Of a DNA stretch of 64,000 nt, positions 28,255-40,209 are shown in pieces (the first letter of the stretch is position 1; every line of letters starts with the position of its first letter). Source of the stretch: Sinohyriopsis cumingii (taxonomy: Eukaryota; Mollusca; Bivalvia; Unionida; Unionidae); NCBI GenBank assembly GCA_028554795.2, contig CM068835.1, positions 60,387,219-60,451,218 on the forward strand, given 5' to 3'. Below the pieces are notes generated by a model, which worked only from the letters and a program-made list of their open reading frames with translations, did no database searches and was not told the origin of the DNA. The position numbers and the translations under genes were made by a program.

Positions 28255-29427
28255 ATGAAACGATCGCATCCCTTCGTGGAGAAAGGAGAAGAGCGTAGGA
28301 GGCAGAAACGTGATTTATCACCTCGCACAGTAGCTGAAGACTTGGCTCCTCAAATTCATGCCAGCGATTTTGAAGATGACAGGAGTCAGCCAGAATCCAG
28401 ACCCAGAGAGCCTACACCCAGCCAAAGACCAACATTAACTCCTCAAAAGTACTACCACATTCGAGAGACGGAAAAGCGCTTCTCTAGAAAATTTAGAACC
28501 ACGGCTTACACGTACGGGGTGAAGTTTAAAGATTTCAAGTCCGACGTACCGCTGGAGAAAGCAGGTTCATCACAGAGGTGTGGGAGTCTTTGTTAACCAC
28601 ACTGAAACGGCAATATGAAGCCAAAGAAGACGATCGCTTGAGACTTTCCACTCATCAATGCAGTTTAAAGTCCCCCGTTTGAATCGAGTTTAGCAGCATA
28701 ACAGGATTTACACCTTCCAAAGTCATCGACAAGATTCATAACGTACAACAATCCAACGACAAGTTTCACACCATCGATGGAAAAGCGACACTGTTCACGG
28801 CCTACGTTTCTCTTTCCCAAGGGACAGGACGCAAAAAGGTGGCATTGGTGTACGAACTTCGCAGTACCAAAAAGAGCCACGTTCTAATTAACAATCCTCA
28901 AGACAAGATGTATTTAGCCCGTGCCATCGTGGTGGGACGAACGTATGCCGACAAGAAGGACACGACAGAATGGAAAAGAGACTGGGAGAAAATTTGGTAA
29001 TCGGACCGAACCAGACAACAAAGAGAAGCAGAACTCTTGTTACAGTGAGCGGGGTTATCCAAAGACGCACCCTGTGGCATTCCAGAAATGCAAAAATTGG
29101 AAGACTAATTGGCTCCACATTACACCTTGAAAATACACCCTCAAGAAGTGTGTGGAGCAAAAGGATTGACTCTCAATTATCGCACCAGTCGAGTGGTGAA
29201 CTTTGGCGTACTAAAAGCAGCGCTGCAGTCTGGACAGGATGGAAACTTTAAAGTTACCACCTACGAACCGCACAGTATTGTACGTTTACATCAAATCGTC
29301 AGTCGGCCTTTGGAAAAAGTGTATGAAATCGTGTACCAGAAGCGAATGCGGCTTCCCAACCACTTCGCTTTGCCGTGCTGTCACTGTAAACTACCAAGAC
29401 CAAGCGAGAAATATGAATACTTTTAAG
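28255..29427 (+). pseudogene. PolB (copy B) with 2.9-kb internal deletion
   Basis: The N-terminal region (KKYYHIRETEKRFSRKFRTTAY-type sequence) carries several frameshifts and stops. At about 29,150 the sequence jumps from the HPQEV segment of the N-terminal region directly to KGLTLNYRTSRVVNFGVLK, which in copy A lies near the C-terminus (about 9,870). Exonuclease and palm domains are therefore missing. The junction carries the short shared string GAAGTGT. The C-terminal part is in a separate frame and ends just before the BIR gene. Confidence 0.88.
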
Positions 29428-30042
29428 CAGACATCATACAAGTTCGGTGACTCTTAAGTGGAGTGCGATGCTGTGCCTCGCGATGAGAGCGATGCCGTAT
29501 ACTGTGACCTCAGCGATTCAGTACCATATCATAGGAACTTTGCTATGACTACTACTACCACTACACTTAACATGGAAAGTGATGCTGTGCGCGTCAAACC
29601 TGACGGATGCAAAAGCGATGCCACTCGTCATCGTGGACTCTTTACTGGTTTTCATTGTCAATTTCATCCTCCATGTGAAACCATGCAGCTACCACCCTAC
29701 GGATGGCATCCAAAACTAATGAAACTCCTTTGGATTTCACTGTACCCTCATCAAACTGAACCTGTGAAAGACGAGTATTCGTTCCCTGTATGTTTGCATG
29801 AATACTGCAACATTGAAAGTCGTTTTCAAACCTTCAAAGGAAAATGGCGTAAATATCCGGGAGGACCTACCCCCGAAGAATTAGCCAAAGCCCGGATTTT
29901 TCTACTTGGGCGAAGTGGATAATGTCAAATGCTTTAGTTGCGATGTGTCACTTCACGAGTAGGAGCAGAAAGATTCGGCTTACCTGGAACATGCTCGATG
30001 GTCTCCATATTGTCGTTATCTACTTTTAGACTCTAGTCACTG
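29413..30042 (+). pseudogene. BIR-domain protein (copy B), several breaks
   Basis: The ATG at 29,413 (MNTFKQ, as in copy A) is followed by a TAA about 14 codons on. The same frame continues with the SDAV-rich region and EYSFPVCLHEYCNIESRFQT. Near 29,895 an extra C shifts the frame. The BIR ligands continue in the new frame (VKCFSC, LEHARWSP, then Cys), with a stop at the HHWE position. The frame error is at a different place from that in copy A. Confidence 0.8.
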
Positions 30043-30054
30043 AAGTGGCATACC

Positions 30055-30450
30055 ATGTCGTTTAAGAAACCAGCTTGGATAGGAGTCAAAGGTTGGACAA
30101 CCCCGAGAGAAGTATCTGAACACCATTTGAAAAGTAATCTTCAAAGATTACCAAACGAACTGCAAGAGAAGATCTACAAGGATGTTTGGCAGGGATTTGC
30201 CAGATCAAAATCTCAACTGGGGACTGTAGAACTTTTGTTTCGAGAAATTCACAAGAGGAAAGAGAAAAATGTAAATAAACTCGTTAGATTTCTCTGGACC
30301 AAGCCTGCGTTCATCCGATTATTCTGCTTTAGACCGTTTACATTAGAAGAGTTTATTGACATTCTTGACCGTTACTCTGAATGGCAGTGGTCAGAAATTA
30401 CTCAGTATGTCCATTACTTTCGCTCTAGGAGAAGATTTGAAATAAAATAA
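30055..30450 (+). CDS. F-box-like accessory protein, 131 aa (intact in copy B)
   Basis: The frame is uninterrupted: MSFKKPAWIGVKGWTTPREV, then LQRLPNELQEKIYKDVWQGF (F-box-like), a basic helical middle, and EEFIDILDRYSEWQWSEIT near the end. Copy A has the same gene with a TAG at the Tyr of EKIY. An F-box would link to SCF ubiquitin ligases, but only the helix pattern supports this. It sits directly after the BIR gene in both copies. Confidence 0.6.
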   Translation: MSFKKPAWIGVKGWTTPREVSEHHLKSNLQRLPNELQEKIYKDVWQGFARSKSQLGTVELLFREIHKRKEKNVNKLVRFLWTKPAFIRLFCFRPFTLEEFIDILDRYSEWQWSEITQYVHYFRSRRRFEIK

Positions 30451-30503
30451 GGACAATTAGAAGTAACCCCCTATCGTGGGTATACATAGTGACTGACATG
30501 ATC

Positions 30504-30617
30504 ATGGATACATTACAAGAGAACATTCGTGACTTGCTTGTGGACTTGAGAAACCCTTTTACCGAGAGCTGGTCAAAATACACGTGAAACGCAAAGAACA
30601 ATTGCATCCGTCACGTC
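30504..30617 (+). pseudogene. Gene Z, 5' part (split by the palindromic insertion)
   Basis: ATG GAT ACA TTA CAA at 30,504 matches MDTLQEN of the copy A gene. The sequence runs to ...AAAGAACAATTGCATCC (KRKEQLHP), with a frameshift on the way, and is cut at the target duplication CACGTC. The rest of the gene resumes at 40,204. Confidence 0.8.
30612..30617. repeat. Target site duplication CACGTC, left
   Basis: The six bases before the AG terminus are CACGTC. The same six follow the CT terminus at 40,204-40,209. Removing the element and one copy restores continuity with the gene Z sequence of copy A. Confidence 0.88.
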
Positions 30618-31629
30618 AGTAGTTAAGTGGGATACCCTAGGGACAATGGGACTTAGCATTAAAAAGACCCCTGGGACACTCTAGGGACAATGGAAATTTA
30701 ACATGGAGAAAAATCGTGGGTCACTCTAGGGACAATGGGAATTTAACATAGAGTTTGGGACTGTCTAGGGACAATGGGAATTTAACATGGGAATAGAGTT
30801 TGGACTTGTCTAGGGACAAGGGGAATTGAACATGGGGGAATAAAGTGTGGGTCTATCTAGGGACTAGGGAAATTTAACATATGGAAATTGAACATGGTGG
30901 GTCTGTATAGCGTCAAGGGGAATTGAACATGGTGGGATTGTCTAGGGACAATGATGGTAGAGGGTCAAACACAACAGAGACAGAAACATACATACACTAG
31001 TACAAGCGTGAGATTTATATATAAAGCATTACCAAGACCTGAAATCTTGCTGGGGTGTTCAAAAATTTGCATAATTGTAATGATGCTATAAATAGCTATA
31101 ATCAAGGAAATGCTCAACGACAAAATGGATGTGACTAAAAGTAACGCTAAAATGACGAAATTGTCCCAGAATTTAAAGGAAAATAAACATATCCCTGAAA
31201 ATTAAGTTACAATGGTTTAGACTAAAATGGATAAAATTAGTAACTACTTACAATATCAACTTCTGTGACGATCGTGGATAAATACCTATGTATCGATAAT
31301 CAGCTGAAATTCCTACGAAATCCCACTATCTATTTATAGCTCCAACTTGTGGGTTTTTCCTTTGGAAAATCCCACTATTCTTTTATAGCCTCAGCCTGAG
31401 TGACGTTCCTGTTTATGAATTCTAGTATATATGTATAGCTACAAAATGTGGAAATCCCCAAGTCGATATTTATAGTCTCAAAATTTTCAGCGTCAGTGAC
31501 GTCACTGTACTGAACACTAGGGGATAAATGGCAACAGTGTTGCAAGTGGCTGACCTGAATACGCGCTACTGTAGGTAGGTAGGTAGAGTGTATCTGATAG
31601 GGATAAAGTGAGTTTTATAGGGACAAACA

Positions 31630-31977
31630 GAGACCAATACACACACACACACACAACATACGCGCGCAGACTCAAACACACACACTCACACACACACACA
31701 CACACACACACAGAGGGAAGAGGAAAACACAAACCCCAAAATATACTATCCACACTCGGGAGGAAGAAAAAAAAACAACCAAATATACGATCTAAACAAC
31801 GTACGCGAACACACACACACACACACACACACACAACATACGCGCGCAGACTCACACACATACACACACACACACACACACACAGAGGGAAGAGGAAAAA
31901 ACAAACCCCAAATATACTATCCACACTCGGGAGGAAGAAAAAAAACAACCAAATATACGATCTACACAACGTACGCG

Positions 31978-32018
<41 letters not shown>

Positions 32019-32157
32019 CATACGCGCGCAGACTCACACACACACACACACACACACAGAGGGAAGAGGAAAAAACAAACCCCAAATATACTATCCACAC
32101 TCGGGAGGAAGAAAAAAAACAACCAAATATACGATCTACACAACGTACGCGAACACA

Positions 32158-32207
<50 letters not shown>

Positions 32208-32508
32208 TGGAAGAGGAAAAAACAAACCCCAAATATACTATCAACACAGAAGGGAGATAATACAAACCCCAAATAAACTATCCACACAAACGTACGCGAA
32301 CGCATACAAACCCCAAATATACTATCAACACAGAAGGAGATAATACAAACCCCAAATAAACTATCCACACAAACGTACGCGAACGCATACAAACCCAAAA
32401 TATACTATCCACACAACGTCGCTAACGCATACAAACTCCAAATATGCTATCCACACTCGGGAGGAAGAAGAAAAAACAACCAAATATACGATCTACACAA
32501 CGTACGCG

Positions 32509-32545
<37 letters not shown>

Positions 32546-32848
32546 GGAAGAGGAAAAAACAAACCCCAAATATACTATCAACACAGAAGGGAGATAATAC
32601 AAACCCCAAATAAACTATCCACACAAACGTACGCGAACGCATACAAACCCCAAATACACTATCAACACAGAAGGGAGATAATACAAACCCCAAATAAACT
32701 ATCCACACAAACGTACGCGAACGCATACAAACCCCAAATATACTATCCACACGACGTCGCTAACGCATACAAACCGCAAATATACTATCCACACTCGGGA
32801 GGAAGAAGAAGAAAAACAACCAAATATGCGATCTACACAACGTACGCG

Positions 32849-32906
<58 letters not shown>

Positions 32907-32960
32907 ACAGAGGGAAGAAGAAGAAAACCATTATACACTATCCACACACAGTGAAGAAAT
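31630..32960. repeat. Subterminal (AC)n and CGTACGCGAAC arrays, left arm
   Basis: Repeats of CTATCCACACAACGTACGCGAA and ACAAACCCCAAATATA alternate with long (AC)n runs. Long frames across this block are low-complexity artefacts, not genes. Confidence 0.9.
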
Positions 32961-33518
32961 AACCCTTTATATATACTATCAACAGAGAATGAAGAAAATA
33001 ACCCATTATATTCCATCAACACAGAGTGAAGAAGAAAAAGTTTTTTGAAAGCACCTAAACCCTCACCTGCAATGACCAACTCTGCCAAACACCTACACCC
33101 CACCCACCCCCACTCCCAACACTACAAAACCCATTTAACCCGTTATTTTATGGCATCAGTGTGTGATTTAGGAAACATCAAGACACAAAATGATGGACGA
33201 ATAGACTGACTATTGTTTACGGACTTGCATGCCTAAAGAGCGTGCGTGAAGGAAAACATCCTTCCATTTCAATTCTAACTAAAACATGATCCAGAGGGAT
33301 AGAGAGAGGTGAAAGAGCACAATTTCATAAAGTGTGAGTAAAAACAAAACACGCCATCCTTATTATACAATGTCAAGACCAAGAGACACTTACGTTTTCT
33401 TTCTGGTCTATTCTCTTTTAGAAGGTAGTATGAAATTTCACATCAGGGCCAACGCATCGGCTCACATTGTCAATTTTTCCATTTCCATGTTTTTACTGGC
33501 ACAAGTTCTTCATCATCT

Positions 33519-33866
33519 TCAATTTCTTCTTCTTCTGAATCCCTCTTCTCTGTTTCGTCTTGTTTTTGTTTCTTCTCTTTTCTCGTAGGGCACTCTGAAT
33601 TCCAGTGTCCTTTCTCCTGACAACGATATTAGGTATCTTGACTTTTGTCTCTCTTTCTTAGACGAAGCAGGTATTCTGGAGACAAATACCCATTTACCTT
33701 TGCAGATATAGCAAACTTCATTAGCACTTACACACTTTCGCATGACTCTCATCAAATCAACGACCAAAAGAGTAAGTTTTGTTGCCACTTTCGCATGTGA
33801 ATTATGCTTTCGTATGACTTTTAGCAAATATTTGACCAGCAGGTCGATCTGTGCTGACTCTTCCAT
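33519..33866 (-). pseudogene. Zinc-knuckle gene remnant, left arm
   Basis: The frame begins MEESAQIDLLVKYLLKVIRK and reaches a broken first knuckle (CYICKGKW). The second knuckle (RCQEKGHWNSEC) is in another frame just downstream. It has the same orientation relative to the element end as in copies A and B. Confidence 0.75.
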
Positions 33867-33974
33867 CTTCTTGATCGTTTGAGAGCGGAATGAATACTCT
33901 GACGCTAAGATACTCTCCTTCTATACATGGACCCGCTGCGTATGAAACCTAGTCAAATGTAATTTTGCAGTAAG

Positions 33975-34340
33975 ATGAAACGATTTCATTGAGGAAGTAA
34001 AAAACAATGATGTACCGTATCGCCTCACACAAAACCTGAAGTTTTAGTTCAAATCGGTGTCAGCGATTTCGAAGACGACATAACTGAGCTTTAATCAATG
34101 CTCTCCAATTATGACACAAAACCACGAGTCCTGATTCACGCCAAAAGAATTTTGTTCGGTCCATAAAAAATAGTATCACATCTGAGAAAAGCAAAAACGA
34201 ACTTCCAGAAAACTGAGAACGACGGCTTACACCTACAACGTAAATGTGTGAGTTCAAGTAGTGCGTAAAACTTAGTCAAATTAGATTTTTATAGTCAAGA
34301 CGAAACGATCTCTTTTCGAACAAGAAAGCAGACACCAAGC
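33975..34340 (+). pseudogene. PolB N-terminal remnant, left arm
   Basis: ATGAAACGATTTC (as in the PolB start MKR) is followed by VSDFEDDITE and a TTAYTYN-like segment matching copies A and B, with many stops. A second MKRS-like fragment follows near 34,300. No other part of PolB is present. Confidence 0.65.
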
Positions 34341-35265
34341 GACAATGGCGATCCGTGTCACATAACACTTTTCCAAATGTATATTATCAGAGGTTTGTTC
34401 TAGCGATCTGCACGGTTAAATTAAATGTTGATGTATTTTGCAATAAGACGGACACAATTTCCATGGGATCGCCCATGGTACGATTGTTCGTGCATTAGTT
34501 TAACTTTTAAAAATATTTTTTTATATAAATCGCCTATAGGATAGACCCAGTAAAGCGTGGCCATACTTAAGTCAATTCGAAGCGAACGCGGTAAGAAAAT
34601 AAGTATAGCCAATGAAATGGCTTACAACGGGTGATGCATTGTTTTGTTCTAGGGCTGTGTGGCATAATAATCCCTATGTTCTTGCGTTGTTACCATTACA
34701 GTGCAGACAGACTGAAATGTGAACTTACAAGCCCTCTTTGTGTGTGTTGTACCATTTCCTCTTACCACATCAAAATACTGAGCGTCACAGTATTGGTTCG
34801 CGTTTTCAAGCTGACCATTTTTTTATATCTCACTTAAACATTTCGACATAAACACTCACATCGGTAGAGTCAGAACAGACGTGTTACAGTATTGAGGGGC
34901 ATGTTATCTTTTCTTTTTCAAACTAATAAATTTGGGGTTTGTATGAAGTAAAGAACCGAAAGTACAGTGAAACTCAAGGATGATGACCCAATCTGTCTGT
35001 CTATTGATGCGTGTATTTACTTAAGAAGAAATATGACCTCTAAAACACAAAGAGATACGGCAAGCATGATTAGATTAAACACAACAACGTTTTCCTTCAC
35101 GCCCGTGTAATTTAGAGTTTCAATCGTCTTTGAAGACAAACTTGGTTTCCTTTTGTAGGGCTTGAAATAATAAAAAAACTGAAAAATCTTAAGCACTTTG
35201 CTATAGATAATTTCATCAACAGACCAAACAACATAAATACCGTTACAACAATAGAAAGCCTTAAA

Positions 35266-35591
35266 CTGCCCTGCTATGTTGACGTCATATAGCTTGTATG
35301 TGCATTTTCCCTTTTCCACTCTATATTAGTGCTTAGATTTGTTCCAAAAAAAAAAAAAAAGAAAAAAGAAACGAAATAATTTTGAAGAAAAAGAAACAAC
35401 TGAATTTTGAATTCAGGTTTCTCTCTGTTTATAATTTTTTTCAAGTTGACGGTGCATGACAGAGTACATTCTCCTACCTTTCCAAAGTGAGAGGCATTTC
35501 TTCACATGTTATTGCCTTTGTTAAATTCGGTTTCATTGGTTAGTTATCGTTAATCTTTAATTTTTTTCATGCATTTCTTTTTGATAGAAGA
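35266..35591. other. Unique central spacer of the palindrome
   Basis: A 326-bp non-palindromic segment with an A-run at about 35,344-35,358 and A/T-rich sequence; no gene is visible. It would form the loop if the arms paired. Confidence 0.85.
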
Positions 35592-36516
35592 TTTAAGGCT
35601 TTCTATTGTTGTAACGGTATTTATGTTGTTTGGTCTGTTGATGAAATTATCTATAGCAAAGTGCTTAAGATTTTTCAGTTTTTTTATTATTTCAAGCCCT
35701 ACAAAAGGAAACCAAGTTTGTCTTCAAAGACGATTGAAACTCTAAATTACACGGGCGTGAAGGAAAACATCGTTGTGTTTAATCTAATCATGCTTGCCGT
35801 ATCTCTTTGTGTTTCAGAGGTCATATTTCTTCTTAAGTAAATACACGCATCAATAGACAGACAGATTGGGTCATCATCCTTGAGTTTCACTGTACTTTCG
35901 GTTCTTTACTTCATACAAACCCCAAATTTATTAGTTTGAAAAAGAAAAGATAACATGCCCCTCAATACTGTAACACGTCTGTTCTGACTCTACCGATGTG
36001 AGTGTTTATGTCGTTATGTTTAAGTGAGATATAAAAAAATGGTCAGCTTGAAAACGCGAACCAATACTGTGACGCTCAGTATTTTGATGTGGTAAGAGGA
36101 AATGGTACAACACACACAAAGAGGGCTTGTACGTTCACATTTCAGTCTGTCTGCACTGTAATGGTAACAACGCAAGAACATAGGGATTATTATGCCACAC
36201 AGCCCTAGAACAAAACAATGCATCACCCGTTGTAAGCCATTTCATTGGCTATACTTATTTTCTTACCGCGTTCGCTTCGAATTGACTTAAGTATGGCCAC
36301 GCTTTACTGGGTCTATCCTATAGGCGATTTATATAAAAAAATATTTTTAAAAGTTAAACTAATGCACGAACAATCGTACCATGGGCGACCCCATGGAAAT
36401 TGTGTCCGTCTTATTGCAAAATACATCAACATTTAATTTAACCGTGCAGATCGCTAGAACAAACCTCTGATAATATACATTTGGAAAAGTGTTATGTGAC
36501 ACGGATCGCCATTGTC

Positions 36517-36882
36517 GCTTGGTGTCTGCTTTCTTGTTCGAAAAGAGATCGTTTCGTCTTGACTATAAAAATCTAATTTGACTAAGTTTTACGCACTACT
36601 TGAACTCACACATTTACGTTGTAGGTGTAAGCCGTCGTTCTCAGTTTTCTGGAAGTTCGTTTTTGCTTTTCTCAGATGTGATACTATTTTTTATGGACCG
36701 AACAAAATTCTTTTGGCGTGAATCAGGACTCGTGGTTTTGTGTCATAATTGGAGAGCATTGATTAAAGCTCAGTTATGTCGTCTTCGAAATCGCTGACAC
36801 CGATTTGAACTAAAACTTCAGGTTTTGTGTGAGGCGATACGGTACATCATTGCTTTTTACTTCCTCAATGAAATCGTTTCAT
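36517..36882 (-). pseudogene. PolB N-terminal remnant, right arm
   Basis: Mirror image of 33,975-34,340, with the same stops. Confidence 0.65.
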
Positions 36883-36990
36883 CTTATTGCAAAATTACAT
36901 TTGACTAGGTTTCATACGCAGCGGGTCCATGTATAGAAGGAGAGTATCTTAGCGTCAGAGTATTCATTCCGCTCTCAAACGATCAAGAAG

Positions 36991-37338
36991 ATGGAAGAGT
37001 CAGCACAGATCGACCTGCTGGTCAAATATTTGCTAAAAGTCATACGAAAGCATAATTCACATGCGAAAGTGGCAACAAAACTTACTCTTTTGGTCGTTGA
37101 TTTGATGAGAGTCATACGAAAGTGTGTAAGTGCTAATGAAGTTTGCTATATCTGCAAAGGTAAATGGGTATTTGTCTCCAGAATACCTGCTTCGTCTAAG
37201 AAAGAGAGACAAAAGTCAAGATACCTAATATCGTTGTCAGGAGAAAGGACACTGGAATTCAGAGTGCCCTACGAGAAAAGAGAAGAAACAAAAACAAGAC
37301 GAAACAGAGAAGAGGGATTCAGAAGAAGAAGAAATTGA
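36991..37338 (+). pseudogene. Zinc-knuckle gene remnant, right arm
   Basis: Mirror image of 33,519-33,866, differing by one residue (Met to Ile) in the readable part. Confidence 0.75.
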
Positions 37339-37929
37339 AGATGATGAAGAACTTGTGCCAGTAAAAACATGGAAATGGAAAAATTGACAATGTGAGCCGA
37401 TGCGTTGGCCCTGATGTGAAATTTCATACTACCTTCTAAAAGAGAATAGACCAGAAAGAAAACGTAAGTGTCTCTTGGTCTTGACATTGTATAATAAGGA
37501 TGGCGTGTTTTGTTTTTACTCACACTTTATGAAATTGTGCTCTTTCACCTCTCTCTATCCCTCTGGATCATGTTTTAGTTAGAATTGAAATGGAAGGATG
37601 TTTTCCTTCACGCACGCTCTTTAGGCATGCAAGTCCGTAAACAATAGTCAGTCTATTCGTCCATCATTTTGTGTCTTGATGTTTCCTAAATCACACACTG
37701 ATGCCATAAAATAACGGGTTAAATGGGTTTTGTAGTGTTGGGAGTGGGGGTGGGTGGGGTGTAGGTGTTTGGCAGAGTTGGTCATTGCAGGTGAGGGTTT
37801 AGGTGCTTTCAAAAAACTTTTTCTTCTTCACTCTGTGTTGATGGAATATAATGGGTTATTTTCTTCACTCTCTGTTGATAGTATATATAAAGGGTTATTT
37901 CTTCACTGTGTGTTGATAGTGTATAATGG

Positions 37930-37950
37930 TTTTCTTCTTCTTCCCTCTGT

Positions 37951-37986
<36 letters not shown>

Positions 37987-38289
37987 CGCGTACGTTGTGT
38001 AGATCGCATATTTGGTTGTTTTTCTTCTTCTTCCTCCCGAGTGTGGATAGTATATTTGCGGTTTGTATGCGTTAGCGACGTTGTGTGGATAGTATATTTG
38101 GGGTTTGTATGCGTTCGCGTACGTTTGTGTGGATAGTTTATTTGGGGTTTGTATTATCTCCCTTCTGTGTTGATAGTGTATTTGGGGTTTGTATGCGTTC
38201 GCGTACGTTTGTGTGGATAGTTTATTTGGGGTTTGTATTATCTCCCTTCTGTGTTGATAGTATATTTGGGGTTTGTTTTTTCCTCTTCC

Positions 38290-38336
<47 letters not shown>

Positions 38337-38637
38337 CGCGTACGTTGTGTAGATCGTATATTTGGTTGTTTTTTCTTCTTCCTCCCGAGTGTGGATAGCA
38401 TATTTGGAGTTTGTATGCGTTAGCGACGTTGTGTGGATAGTATATTTTGGGTTTGTATGCGTTCGCGTACGTTTGTGTGGATAGTTTATTTGGGGTTTGT
38501 ATTATCTCCTTCTGTGTTGATAGTATATTTGGGGTTTGTATGCGTTCGCGTACGTTTGTGTGGATAGTTTATTTGGGGTTTGTATTATCTCCCTTCTGTG
38601 TTGATAGTATATTTGGGGTTTGTTTTTTCCTCTTCCA

Positions 38638-38683
<46 letters not shown>

Positions 38684-38821
38684 TGTGTTCGCGTACGTTG
38701 TGTAGATCGTATATTTGGTTGTTTTTTTTTTCCTCCCGAGTGTGGATAGTATATTTGGGGTTTGTTCTTTCCTCTTCCCTCTGTGTGTGTGTGTGTGTGT
38801 GTGTGAGTCTGCGCGCGTATG

Positions 38822-38856
<35 letters not shown>

Positions 38857-39190
38857 CGCGTACGTTGTGTAGATCGTATATTTGGTTGTTTTTTTTCTTC
38901 CTCCCGAGTGTGGATAGTATATTTGGGGTTTGTTTTTTCCTCTTCCCTCTGTGTGTGTGTATGTGTGTGTGTGTGAGTCTGCGCGCGTATGTTGTGTGTG
39001 TGTGTGTGTGTGTGTTCGCGTACGTTGTGTAGATCGTATATTTGGTTGTTTTTTTTCTTCCTCCCGAGTGTGGATAGTATATTTTGGGGTTTGTTTTTTC
39101 CTCTTCCCTCTGTGTGTGTGTGTGTGTGTGTGAGTGTGTGTGTGTGAGTCTGCGCGCGTATGTTGTGTGTGTGTGTGTGTGTATTGGTCT
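37930..39190. repeat. Subterminal (GT)n and CGCGTACG arrays, right arm
   Basis: Complement of the left-arm arrays, with different repeat lengths. Confidence 0.9.
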
Positions 39191-40203
39191 CTGTTTGTCC
39201 CTATAAAACTCACTTTATCCCTATCAGATACACTCTACCTACCTACCTACAGTAGCGCGTATTCAGGTCAGCCACTTGCAACACTGTTGCCATTTATCCC
39301 CTAGTGTTCAGTACAGTGACGTCACTGACGCTGGAAATTTTGAGACTATAAATATCGACTTGGGGATTTCCACATTTTGTAGCTATACATATATACTAGA
39401 ATTCATAAACAGGAACGTCACTCAGGCTGAGGCTATAAAAGGATAGTGGGATTTTCCAAAGGAAAAACCCACAAGTTGGAGCTATAAATAGATAGTGGGA
39501 TTTCATAGGAATTTCAGCTGATTATCGATACATAGGTATTTATCCACGATCGTCACAGAAGTTGATATTGTAAGTAGTTACTAATTTTATCCATTTTAGT
39601 CTAAACCATTGTAACTTAATTTTCAGGGATATGTTTATTTTCCTTTAAATTCTGGGACAATTTCGTCATTTTAGCGTTACTTTTAGTCACATCCATTTTG
39701 TCGTTGAGCATTTCCTTGATTATAGCTATTTATAGCATCATTACAATTATGCAAATTTTTGAACACCCCAGCAAGATTTCAGGTCTTGGTAATGCTTTAT
39801 ATATAAATCTCACGCTTGTACTAGTGTATGTATGTTTCTGTCTCTGTTGTGTTTGACCCTCTACCATCATTGTCCCTAGACAATCCCACCATGTTCAATT
39901 CCCCTTGACGCTATACAGACCCACCATGTTCAATTTCCATATGTTAAATTTCCCTAGTCCCTAGATAGACCCACACTTTATTCCCCCATGTTCAATTCCC
40001 CTTGTCCCTAGACAAGTCCAAACTCTATTCCCATGTTAAATTCCCATTGTCCCTAGACAGTCCCAAACTCTATGTTAAATTCCCATTGTCCCTAGAGTGA
40101 CCCACGATTTTTCTCCATGTTAAATTTCCATTGTCCCTAGAGTGTCCCAGGGGTCTTTTTAATGCTAAGTCCCATTGTCCCTAGGGTATCCCACTTAACT
40201 ACT

Positions 40204-40209
40204 CACGTC
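40204..40209. repeat. Target site duplication CACGTC, right
   Basis: Identical to 30,612-30,617. Confidence 0.88.

Larger units (their letters stand above)
30618..35265 (+). repeat. Left arm of the palindrome
   Basis: It is complementary to 35,592-40,203, with few base differences (for example near 35,035 and 35,093). It ends inward at TTAAA. From the end inward it holds the TIR (30,618-about 30,965), three TTTATAG-containing units (31,320-31,480), GACCTGAATACGCGCTACT, CA/CGTACGCG arrays (31,630-32,960), zinc-knuckle and PolB remnants, and about 900 bases I cannot assign. Confidence 0.9.
30618..40203. mobile_element. 9.6-kb palindromic Polinton derivative (snap-back type)
   Basis: The element starts AGTAGTTAAGTGGG and ends with its exact complement, and is flanked by the 6-bp duplication CACGTC, as expected for a Polinton integrase product. 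The two arms (30,618-35,265 and 35,592-40,203) mirror each other: paired positions sum to 70,857 in the inner 2.3 kb, drifting slightly further out because microsatellite lengths differ. A 326-bp unique spacer separates them. Each arm has the layout of a Polinton end: TIR with subrepeats, CA arrays, zinc-knuckle gene facing out, PolB start facing in. No intact gene is present, so it depends on proteins in trans. Confidence 0.9.
35592..40203 (-). repeat. Right arm of the palindrome
   Basis: Mirror copy of the left arm. It differs in CA-repeat lengths and a few substitutions. The TIR lies at about 39,862-40,203. Confidence 0.9.

Noticed and set aside
30611-30618. 8-bp target duplication (TCACGTCA), which would suggest hAT or P-type transposition
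   Set aside because: Counting A and T as the element's first and last bases gives a 6-bp duplication and AG...CT ends, which fits Polinton. The arms are Polinton sequence.
31517-32962. Long open frames across the CA/GT-rich arrays (also 37,809-39,213)
   Set aside because: They are produced by dinucleotide repeats without stops in any frame on both strands and have no sequence beyond the repeat unit.
30618-40203. Palindrome as a simple assembly or library artefact
   Set aside because: The two halves of the interrupted gene lie on opposite sides, a 6-bp duplication flanks the element, the centre has a unique spacer, and the arms differ in repeat lengths. Long reads would still be needed to close the question.
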